DNA of 64,000 bases from Microbacterium suaedae (GTDB taxonomy: Bacteria > Actinomycetota > Actinomycetes > Actinomycetales > Microbacteriaceae): NCBI RefSeq assembly GCF_003254645.1, contig NZ_PNFD01000001.1:1240001-1304000 (forward strand). The letters are read 5' to 3'. Under the pieces are notes generated by a model that was not told the DNA's origin, did not search any database, and saw nothing but the letters and a program-made list of their open reading frames with translations. Below, piece by piece: positions 54,630 through 64,000 of the stretch. The number at the start of each line of letters is the position of its first letter. Positions within the stretch are counted from its first letter, which is position 1. The position numbers were made by a program, and so were the translations under genes.

Positions 54630-56026
54630 TCGCAGAGGACACGTCCACGGGCCTGGCCCAGCGGATCCGCGGGCTCGAGATGCCGTGGAACAGGGTCCTC
54701 CGTGCGTCGGCCGGCCCTGCCGGCGCCGCGACGGCGCTCGGTCCGTGGTTTCCGCAGGAGTTCCAGGCGGAGTGCGTCGAGACCATCCCCGAGACCGACG
54801 ACATGATGACCTTCGTCTTCCGACGGACGGACGGGGCGCCGCTGGCGTTTCGGGCCGGGCAGTACATCAACGTCGACGTCCCGGTGAACGGCTCAGACGC
54901 CGAGCCCCTCAGTCGCAGCTACTCGCTCTCCAGTGCGCCGACGGTGCCGTGGACGTTCGCGATCACCGTCAAGCGTGACGACACGGGAGCCGTGTCCCCG
55001 TGGATGCACGAGAACATCCGCCCCGGCGACGTCCTCGACATGCTGGGCCCCGTGGGCGCCTTCCATCTCCCCGACTACGATCGGCGGGCGCGGTTCCTCC
55101 TCCTCGCCGCGGGTTCCGGGATCACGCCGCTGATGTCGATGATCCGCACCATCCACTCGCTGCCCGGCCAGGCGGACGTCATCCTGCTGTACCACGGCGC
55201 CGCGCCGGACAGATTCGCGTTCGCCGACGAGCTCGATTTCCTCGGCAAGGCCGATTTCCGGATCCGTGTGGTCTACGCGCTCGGAGACCGGGCCGCGCCG
55301 AAGGACTGGGACGGTCGAACGGGACGGATCTCGTCGGAGCTCATCGACGCCGTCGCCCCGGATGCGAACGGACGCCAGGTGTACGCCTGCGGCCCCCAGG
55401 GTTACCTCGACGCGGTCACCGCGTGCCTGCCGCGCGTCGGCGTCGACGACACCTCGCTCTACATCGAGTTCTTCACCGGCAACAGCGTGACGCTGCGGGA
55501 GTACGCCGAGGAGATTGCGGCCGCCGAGGAGATCGCGGAGGAGTTCGCCGCCTCCGCCGAGGAGATCGTCGAGCCGCAGACCGCGGCGCTCGATCTCTAC
55601 GAGGTCGAACGCGCGCGCGCCGAGCAGGCCGATGCCGTGCCGACGGTCGCCGTCGACGCTGAGGCGGAGGTCCTGCCGCCGCCGGAGATCGACGTCACCG
55701 AGCTCGACTTCGACGAGCTGACCTCGACAGATGACGACGCGCCGTACGAGACTGTCGGAGACGGCGCGTTCACCATGTCGTTCGTGCGAACCGGCATCAA
55801 CGTCCGGCTCGACCCCGGGGAGAACATCCTCGAGGCGGCGCGCCAGGCCGGCGTCCGCATCGGCGCGAACTGCCAGGTGGGGATGTGCGGCTCGTGCAAG
55901 GTCGTGAAGCTCGACGGAGAGGTCGAGATGAATCACCAAGGAGGGATCCGCGCCCGCGAGATCGACGCGGGGAAGTTCCTGCCCTGTTGTTCGACGGCGC
56001 TCACCGACCTCGTCGTCGACGCCTGA
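54626..56026 (+). CDS. gbcB: Glycine betaine monooxygenase reductase with acidic linker
   Basis: A 466-residue electron-transfer partner. N-terminal FAD domain (RSYSLSS for FAD, about residue 93), NAD(P)H domain (AAGSGITPLMSMIR) and C-terminal plant-type [2Fe-2S] ferredoxin with NCQVGMCGSCK and a later PCCS. Between the reductase (ends about 290) and the ferredoxin (starts about 385) lies a linker of about 95 residues rich in Glu, Ala and Asp (EEIAAAEEIAEEF and more). It passes electrons from NAD(P)H to GbcA. Confidence 0.9.
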   Translation: MIAEDTSTGLAQRIRGLEMPWNRVLRASAGPAGAATALGPWFPQEFQAECVETIPETDDMMTFVFRRTDGAPLAFRAGQYINVDVPVNGSDAEPLSRSYSLSSAPTVPWTFAITVKRDDTGAVSPWMHENIRPGDVLDMLGPVGAFHLPDYDRRARFLLLAAGSGITPLMSMIRTIHSLPGQADVILLYHGAAPDRFAFADELDFLGKADFRIRVVYALGDRAAPKDWDGRTGRISSELIDAVAPDANGRQVYACGPQGYLDAVTACLPRVGVDDTSLYIEFFTGNSVTLREYAEEIAAAEEIAEEFAASAEEIVEPQTAALDLYEVERARAEQADAVPTVAVDAEAEVLPPPEIDVTELDFDELTSTDDDAPYETVGDGAFTMSFVRTGINVRLDPGENILEAARQAGVRIGANCQVGMCGSCKVVKLDGEVEMNHQGGIRAREIDAGKFLPCCSTALTDLVVDA

Positions 56027-56037
56027 CGCATCGCTGA

Positions 56038-58569
<2,532 letters not shown>

Positions 58570-58758
58570 ACTGAGTCGGGCGGACGCCGCTCTCGCGGGC
58601 GGAAACGCTGCCTCTGCGCCCCGCCTGCGTCATCGTGTCCACACGTTTCCGTGCCATTCCAATCCGCATGCTGTCCCGCTGCGAATTACTGATCACACCG
58701 ACTGGTTCAGGCACGAGCACTGCCGACCAGAGATCAGGACCGAGGGCGGCAGACGAAC

Positions 58759-60330
58759 ATGACGAGAATCACCAGGTGGATCTGGAGCGCCGTGAGCGGC
58801 GTCGTCGCGGCTGCGACGTTCCTCGCCGTCGCCGAGGTGCTCGTGCCCTTCACAACGCCCGGTCGCGGCCCGATCGTCGACGTCGGCGGATTCGTGATCG
58901 ATGTCGTGCCACGACCGCTCAAAGAGCTCGCGATCGCGGCCTTCGGCGAATACGACAAGCTCGCCCTGCTGATCGGTCTGGGTATCGCCGTGCTCGGCGC
59001 CGCGGCGATTTCCGGAATCCTGCAGTACGTGCGGCGCCCCTTCGGCGTCGCTCTGCTCGCGCTCGCCGGGGCCCTCGCCCTGCTCGCGTCCGTGACACGC
59101 GCCGGAGCCTCCGCGCTGAGCTGGGCCCCGTCCGTCGCCGGCACTCTTGCCGGAAGCGTCGTTCTGATGCTGCTCATCGCACGACTTCGCTCCTGGAAAG
59201 ACGCCGCGGCGCAGCCTGTCGCACGGATCCCCGAGAATCCGGCTGCATCGAAGACGGCGAAGGTCTCACGACGAGCCTTCTTCCGCACGACTGCCGTCGT
59301 CGGGGCGACGGCCGTGCTCGCCGGCGTCGGCGCACGCCTGCTCGGCGCCGCGACCTCCTCGGTCTCCGCGATCCGCGAGGAGCTGCGGCTGCCCGCCCCG
59401 CGCACTACCATCTCCGTGCCGAACGGCGCGGAGCTCGACGTCGACGGCCTCACGCCGCTGATCACGCCGAACGCCGACTTCTATCGCGTCGACACCGCGC
59501 TCGTCGTTCCGACGGTCGATCCGGCGAGCTGGCGCCTCGTGATCGACGGAATGGTCGATCGTCCCGTCGAGTTCAGCCTCGACGACCTCCTGGCGCGGGG
59601 CGTCGACGAGTACGCCATCACCCTCACCTGCGTGTCGAACGAGGTCGGCGGCGATCTCGTCGGCAACGCGATCTGGCTCGGGATCCCGGTCCGCGACCTT
59701 CTCGCGGAGGCCGGTCCCCGGGCGGGAGCCGACATGGTGCTCTCGCGCAGCGTCGACGGATACAGCGCCTCGACGCCGTTGGCCTCGCTCACCGACGACG
59801 GGCTCGACGCGATCCTCGCCGTCGGGATGAACGGCGAGCCGCTGCCGGCGGAGCACGGCTTCCCCGTGCGCATGGTCGTTCCCGGTCTCTACGGGTATGT
59901 CTCGGCGACGAAGTGGCTCACTCGGCTTACCGTGACGACCTTCGCCGACGACGAGGCGTACTGGACGCCCCGAGGGTACAGCGCGAAGGCGCCGATCAAG
60001 ATGTCCTCCCGCATCGACACCCCGCGGATCGGATCACCGGTCGCGGCCGGCACCGTCGCGATCGCCGGCATGGCATGGGCCCAGACGGTCGGCGTCGCCC
60101 AGGTCGAGGTGAGCATCGACGATGGCGCGTGGCAGCAGGCCACGCTCTCCGCTCCGCTGAGCGACGACACCTGGGTGCAGTGGAAGCTCGAATGGGACGC
60201 GACCCCCGGCACGCACTACATCACGGTGCGCGCGGTCGATGCCGACGGCAACCGGCAGGTCGAGGAGCGGGCGCCGATCTACCCGGACGGGTCGACCGGC
60301 TGGCAGCGGATCCTCATCACCGTCACCTGA
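58759..60330 (+). CDS. Membrane-anchored molybdopterin oxidoreductase (sulfite oxidase family)
   Basis: A 523-residue protein. Four hydrophobic helices fill residues 1-145, then SRRAFFR (about 170) and another hydrophobic stretch look like an internal twin-arginine segment. The soluble domain follows, with the molybdenum-ligand Cys in LTCVSNEVGG, the PGLYGYVSATKWL segment and a C-terminal Ig-like dimer domain. The cofactor domain is probably outside the membrane. Its substrate is unknown and its link to betaine use is only positional. Its end overlaps the hemB end by eight bases (convergent). Confidence 0.85.
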   Translation: MTRITRWIWSAVSGVVAAATFLAVAEVLVPFTTPGRGPIVDVGGFVIDVVPRPLKELAIAAFGEYDKLALLIGLGIAVLGAAAISGILQYVRRPFGVALLALAGALALLASVTRAGASALSWAPSVAGTLAGSVVLMLLIARLRSWKDAAAQPVARIPENPAASKTAKVSRRAFFRTTAVVGATAVLAGVGARLLGAATSSVSAIREELRLPAPRTTISVPNGAELDVDGLTPLITPNADFYRVDTALVVPTVDPASWRLVIDGMVDRPVEFSLDDLLARGVDEYAITLTCVSNEVGGDLVGNAIWLGIPVRDLLAEAGPRAGADMVLSRSVDGYSASTPLASLTDDGLDAILAVGMNGEPLPAEHGFPVRMVVPGLYGYVSATKWLTRLTVTTFADDEAYWTPRGYSAKAPIKMSSRIDTPRIGSPVAAGTVAIAGMAWAQTVGVAQVEVSIDDGAWQQATLSAPLSDDTWVQWKLEWDATPGTHYITVRAVDADGNRQVEERAPIYPDGSTGWQRILITVT

Positions 60331-61309
60331 GCGATTCGCGGATCCACCCGGCGGCCTCGGTGGCCCAATAGCTGAGGATCGCGTCCGCGCCGGCCCGTCG
60401 GAACGCCATGAGCGAGTCAAGAATCGTCGCGCGTCGGTCGAGCCATCCCTTCTCGGCCGCGGCCTCGACCATCGAGTACTCCCCCGACACCTGGTATGCC
60501 CACACCGGAACGTCGACGTTGGCGCGCACGTCGGCGAGCACGTCGAGGTAGGGCAGGCCGGGCTTGACCATGACGATGTCGGCACCCTCGTCGACGTCGA
60601 GCATCGCCTCGCGCACTCCCTCGCGCGCGTTCGGCGGATCCATCTGGTAGGTGCGCCGGTCGCCCGTCAGCTGCGAGTCGACGGCCTCCCGGAACGGTCC
60701 GTAGAAGGCGCCCGCGTACTTCGCCGAGTAGGCGAGAATGATCGTGTCGGAGAATCCCTCCGCGTCGAGCGCATCGCGCACGGCCGCGACCTGCCCGTCC
60801 ATCATGCCGCTGAGCCCCAGCAGCTGAGCGCCGGCCCGCGCCTGTGCGACGCCCATCGCGGCGTAGCGCTCGAGCGTCCGGTCGTTGTCGACGGCCCCGG
60901 CAGGCGTCAGCACCCCGCAATGACCGTGATCCGTGAACTCGTCGAGGCACAGATCGGTCTGCACGACGAGCGCATCCCCGACCTCCTCGCGAACCGCCGT
61001 CGTCGCGACGTTGAGGATCCCCGCGGGGTCGTCCGCGCCGGATCCGATCGCATCGCGCACGGCGGGCACGCCGAAGAGCATGACGCCGCCGACGCCCGCC
61101 TCAGCCGCCTCGACGGCGGCACGACGCAGCGAGTCGAGCGTGTGCTGGCTCTGCCCGGGCATCGACGTGATCGGCTGCGGAGAGTCGATCCCCTCCCGTA
61201 CGAACATCGGCAGGACGAGCTGCGACGGCACGAGGTGGGTCTCGGCCATGAGGCGGCGCACGGGCGCCGACTGGCGCAGACGACGCGGGCGATGGGCGGG
61301 GAAGCTCAT
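60323..61309 (-). CDS. hemB: Delta-aminolevulinic acid dehydratase (porphobilinogen synthase)
   Basis: A 328-residue enzyme joining two 5-aminolevulinates into porphobilinogen. RRLRQSAPVRRLMAET at the start, the metal-site region QTDLCLDEFTDHGHCGVL, the Schiff-base lysines in YSAKYAGAFYGPFREA and IVMVKPGLPYLD, and YQVSGEYSM are all present. ATG 61309 has AAGGA seven bases upstream. It comes 46 bases after hemD in the order hemQ-hemC-hemD-hemB. Confidence 0.96.
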   Translation of the reverse strand: MSFPAHRPRRLRQSAPVRRLMAETHLVPSQLVLPMFVREGIDSPQPITSMPGQSQHTLDSLRRAAVEAAEAGVGGVMLFGVPAVRDAIGSGADDPAGILNVATTAVREEVGDALVVQTDLCLDEFTDHGHCGVLTPAGAVDNDRTLERYAAMGVAQARAGAQLLGLSGMMDGQVAAVRDALDAEGFSDTIILAYSAKYAGAFYGPFREAVDSQLTGDRRTYQMDPPNAREGVREAMLDVDEGADIVMVKPGLPYLDVLADVRANVDVPVWAYQVSGEYSMVEAAAEKGWLDRRATILDSLMAFRRAGADAILSYWATEAAGWIRESLR

Positions 61310-61355
61310 GGGCACATCCTTGCTCGGGCGCGCGTGGATCGCGCCCGCGAGCGGT

Positions 61356-62198
61356 CTAGTTCTTCGACTCGGTCGACGTGACCTGGAAGGGGCCCGTCTC
61401 GGGGATCGCACGGGCCTCGGGGGTCGGCGGCGGCACCGGGATCCCGGCGAGCGCGTCGATCAACGAGGCGACCGTGCGTTCGGGGGCGATCACCTGAATC
61501 GGCAGATCGACCTCGTTCGCGTCATGGGCCGTGCGCGGTCCGATCGCCGCGATGACGGTCTGATCCGGGATCTTGGGGAACTGCTCGCGCACCTGCGCGG
61601 CGACGGATCCGCTCGTCACGAGGATCGCGTTGATGCGTCCGTTCACGACGTCGCGCGCCGCCCGCTCGGTCGCGGGGACGCCCACGGTGCGATAGGCCAC
61701 GACCGCATGCACGTCGTGGCCGGCCTCGGTCAGCCGCACGGAGAGCACGGGCTTGGCGATCTCGCTGCGCAGCGCGAGGATCCGCGTCGGCTGCGACTCG
61801 CGCGCCAGCAGCTCATCAGCCAGCCCAGCCGCCGAATTGTTGCGCTCGGGAACAAGGCTCACCGGGTATCCCACGGCCTTGAGGGCCGCCGCCGTCGTCT
61901 CTCCGACCGCCGCAATCTTCGTGCCCGACGGGATCCGCGCGCCGTAGGCGTGCAGCACGTCGACCGTCGTTGCGCTCGTCACGGTGAGCCACGAGAACGC
62001 ACCGTCGGCCAGCTCGGCGATCGCGTTCTCGAGAGCCGCCGTGTCCTCGGTCGGCGCGAAGTTGATGAGCGGCGAGACGACGGGGACGGCACCCTGGGCG
62101 CGCAGCCGCGCCGCGACGTCGTCGCCCCAGGGCCCACCGCGCGGCACGAGCACGCGCCAGCCGCTCAGGGGTTTGGCTATCTTGGCATTGTTGGTCAT
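61356..62198 (-). CDS. hemD: Uroporphyrinogen-III synthase
   Basis: A 280-residue two-domain protein that closes hydroxymethylbilane into uroporphyrinogen III. The family is poorly conserved; WLTVTSATTVDVL, KIAAVGETTAAALKAVG, ILVTSGSVAAQVREQF and VIAAIGPRTAHDA, the matching halves of the two lobes, support the call, as does its place after hemC. The ATG at 62198 overlaps the hemC stop by four bases. A proline-rich tail of about 30 residues closes the protein. Confidence 0.9.
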   Translation of the reverse strand: MTNNAKIAKPLSGWRVLVPRGGPWGDDVAARLRAQGAVPVVSPLINFAPTEDTAALENAIAELADGAFSWLTVTSATTVDVLHAYGARIPSGTKIAAVGETTAAALKAVGYPVSLVPERNNSAAGLADELLARESQPTRILALRSEIAKPVLSVRLTEAGHDVHAVVAYRTVGVPATERAARDVVNGRINAILVTSGSVAAQVREQFPKIPDQTVIAAIGPRTAHDANEVDLPIQVIAPERTVASLIDALAGIPVPPPTPEARAIPETGPFQVTSTESKN

Positions 62199-63232
62199 GA
62201 GGTGGGGGATGCCTCTCTCGTCACGATGTCGGCTGCCCCGTTCTCCAGCAGCCGACGCGCGAGGTCGCTTCCGATCTCACGGGCACGGACCACGAGGCCC
62301 GAGCTGTCGGCAGCCGCACCGCTGCCATGCCCCCGAATATACCCATCGATCAGGTCCTGGACACCCCCGATGCGCTCGCTGTGATCGACCGTGACGTCAT
62401 CGTGAACATCCGCGCCGTACACCGAGGCGCGTACGCGGACGCTGTCGCCCGCGACATCGGCGTGGACGCCGACGGGCGCATGACAGCCCGCCTCGATGCC
62501 GCCGAGCGCGGCGCGCTCGAGCGACACGGTGAAGCGGGTGAGGGGGGAATCGAGCGCGGCGATCGACGAAAGCAGTTCAGGATCCGCATCGTCACGCGTC
62601 TCGACGGCGAGGGCCGCCTGGCCCGCGGCCGTGGGCCACAGCGCGAGACCGCGGTGCTCCGCGCGCAGCTCGCCGAGCGTCGTCGTCTCCGCGCCGTCGG
62701 CGTCGACGCGCACGAGGCCCGCGGCCGCGAGCACGACCGCGTCGAGCTCGCCATCCCGGACGCGCCCCATGCGCGAGTCGATGTTGCCGCGGATATCCCG
62801 CGTCTCGACCTTCGGATTTACCCGGCGCACCTGCTCGATGCGGCGCGGCGACCCCGTCCCGACGACGGATCCGCGCGGCAGATCGTCGAGCGAAGCTCCG
62901 TCGCGGGTGATGACGACATCGCGCGCATCCGCGCGCTCCGGAATCGCGGCGATGACGAACCCGGCGGGCTGCTCGACCGGAAGGTCCTTGAGCGAGTGCA
63001 CGAGAAGATCGCATTCGCCTGCCGCGAGGGCTTCGCGCAGCCGCGTCGCGAAGACGCCCGCCCCACCGAGCGAGGCGAGCGAGGCGCGGTTCGTGTCGCC
63101 CTCGGAGGTGATCTGCACAAGCTCGACGGGCCGGCCGGAGGCCCGCTCCAGGGCACGGGCGACGAGGCCCGACTGGGCCATCGCGAGCCGGCTGCGCCGC
63201 GTGCCGAGCCGAATGGGCGTGGGGGTGGTCAT
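62195..63232 (-). CDS. hemC: Hydroxymethylbilane synthase (porphobilinogen deaminase)
   Basis: A 345-residue enzyme linking four porphobilinogens. RLGTRRSRLAMAQSG opens it; the catalytic Asp lies in LLVHSLKDLPVE, RRIEQVRRVNP and RGNIDSRMGRV bind the growing chain, and the dipyrromethane cofactor Cys lies in IEAGCHAPVGVH. It begins eight bases after hemQ ends and overlaps hemD. Confidence 0.96.
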   Translation of the reverse strand: MTTPTPIRLGTRRSRLAMAQSGLVARALERASGRPVELVQITSEGDTNRASLASLGGAGVFATRLREALAAGECDLLVHSLKDLPVEQPAGFVIAAIPERADARDVVITRDGASLDDLPRGSVVGTGSPRRIEQVRRVNPKVETRDIRGNIDSRMGRVRDGELDAVVLAAAGLVRVDADGAETTTLGELRAEHRGLALWPTAAGQAALAVETRDDADPELLSSIAALDSPLTRFTVSLERAALGGIEAGCHAPVGVHADVAGDSVRVRASVYGADVHDDVTVDHSERIGGVQDLIDGYIRGHGSGAAADSSGLVVRAREIGSDLARRLLENGAADIVTREASPTS

Positions 63233-63240
63233 CGGGCGGC

Positions 63241-63918
63241 CTACCGGAGGACCTCGGGGATCTCCTCGACGGGGATCCTCCGTCCGGTGAAGAACGGCAC
63301 CTCCTCGCGCACGTGGCGGCGTGCCTCGGTGTACCGCAGCTCGCGCATCATGTCGACGAGCTCGGTGAGCTCATCGGACTCCATGGGGAGCATCCACTCG
63401 TAGTCGTTCAAGGCGAAGGAGGCCATGGTGTTCGCCACGACGCCCCGGAACGCGGCACCCTTGCGCCCGTGGTCGGCGAGCATCGTGCGCCGTTCGTCGT
63501 CGGACAGCAGGTACCACTCGTAGCTGCGCACGAACGGGTACACGACGAGCCACCCGCGCGCGTGCTCGCCCCGGAGGTAGCCGGGCACGTGCGCCTTGTT
63601 GAACTCGGCGTCGCGGTGCACGGCCATGCCGCTCCACGTCGGCAGCAGGTTCGCGAGCAGCGCCGTGCGGCGCAGGCGTCGCGTCGCCCGCTGCAGGTCC
63701 TCCGGCACGGAGCCGTGGATCCAGATCATCAGATCGGCGTCGGCCCGCATCGCGCTGACGTCGTAGAAACCGCGCACGGTCACGCCGTCGGCGGCAAGCT
63801 CCTCGACGAGATGCGAGAGCTCGCCCGCATCGTCGGTCGTGACGGGTCGGTGCGGATCGCGGCGCCAGACGGTCCAGAGGCTGAAGTCGTCGCCGGAGGG
63901 TGCTTCGAGATCGGACAT
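63241..63918 (-). CDS. hemQ: Coproheme decarboxylase HemQ
   Basis: A 225-residue protein of the chlorite dismutase-like family that turns coproheme into heme b. The Tyr in RSYEWYLLSD, the His in MLADHGRKGAAF and the ALNDYEWMLPMES segment are the marks of the actinobacterial type. It points to the coproporphyrin-dependent heme route used by Gram-positive bacteria. It leads hemC-hemD-hemB here; further heme genes may lie beyond the right edge. Confidence 0.94.
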   Translation of the reverse strand: MSDLEAPSGDDFSLWTVWRRDPHRPVTTDDAGELSHLVEELAADGVTVRGFYDVSAMRADADLMIWIHGSVPEDLQRATRRLRRTALLANLLPTWSGMAVHRDAEFNKAHVPGYLRGEHARGWLVVYPFVRSYEWYLLSDDERRTMLADHGRKGAAFRGVVANTMASFALNDYEWMLPMESDELTELVDMMRELRYTEARRHVREEVPFFTGRRIPVEEIPEVLR

Positions 63919-64000
63919 GACCCCATCATGCTCCTGGGACCTGTGAGCGCGTAATCGGCACCTGTTCAGCGGGCCAGCGATGGGTCGCCAGGAAACGTCA

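Noticed and set aside
63966..64000. C-terminus of another heme gene (hemY/hemG-like) on the minus strand
   Set aside because: Only about eleven codons (ending PSLAR and a stop) are visible; gene order makes it plausible but the sequence cannot support a call.

Overview
The window is very GC-rich and densely coded, with many 4-base start/stop overlaps. It carries an actinobacterial gene set: a fused F420 gene fbiC, Fgd, HemQ, a TPP-controlled ykoEDC transporter and several luciferase-like monooxygenases (LLM). Together with the gene order this points to the Microbacteriaceae, probably Microbacterium or a close relative. That placement is inferred from content; no 16S gene is present.

Layout. 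1-3278: a minus-strand run (rlmN, then a nitronate monooxygenase, then a carboxymuconolactone decarboxylase-like gene cut by the window edge) broken by two unrelated repeat arrays (about 401-1480 and 2621-3290). 3279-8626: rlmN, an LLM gene and the ykoEDC operon behind a TPP riboswitch. 8797-13934: a D,D-carboxypeptidase with a long acidic cytoplasmic tail, a lactonase-like propeller, a PhzF protein and a HisC-like aminotransferase. 13931-18149: peptidoglycan recycling (nagZ and a MurR/RpiR regulator diverging from murQ and a BadF-type sugar kinase). 18201-26607: a heterodimeric ABC exporter, an LLM gene, a 70-bp x3 repeat, a 3-hydroxyisobutyryl-CoA hydrolase, an orphan ABC ATPase with an acidic tail, and two small genes. 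26680-32232: an F420 locus (fbiC, Baeyer-Villiger-type monooxygenase, fgd, cofC) with 4-base overlaps throughout. 32293-34779: an alkyltransferase-like protein and two LLM genes. 34899-37805: a SoxR-controlled efflux/quinone reductase block next to a decayed ppsA fragment. 38051-39373: hemL. 39549-60330: a catabolic island. 60323-63918: hemB, hemD, hemC, hemQ.

The island at 39.5-60.3 kb reads as a nearly complete route from glycine betaine to pyruvate. GbcA/GbcB remove the first methyl group, a dimethylglycine oxidase-type enzyme the second, and heterotetrameric sarcosine oxidase (SoxBDAG) the third. GlyA and SdaA turn glycine into serine and then pyruvate. PurU and Fhs handle the one-carbon units on tetrahydrofolate. 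A GntR and a LysR regulator lie inside it. It separates hemB from hemL, which are neighbours in many actinobacteria.

The least expected features are: an FbiC whose CofH half has lost its radical-SAM cysteine motif; two related palindromic elements lying in frame inside coding sequences (ykoD and the monooxygenase); an Ogt homologue with Val in place of the catalytic Cys; and three structurally different repeat arrays. All functional calls are from reading the sequence; no database search was run.
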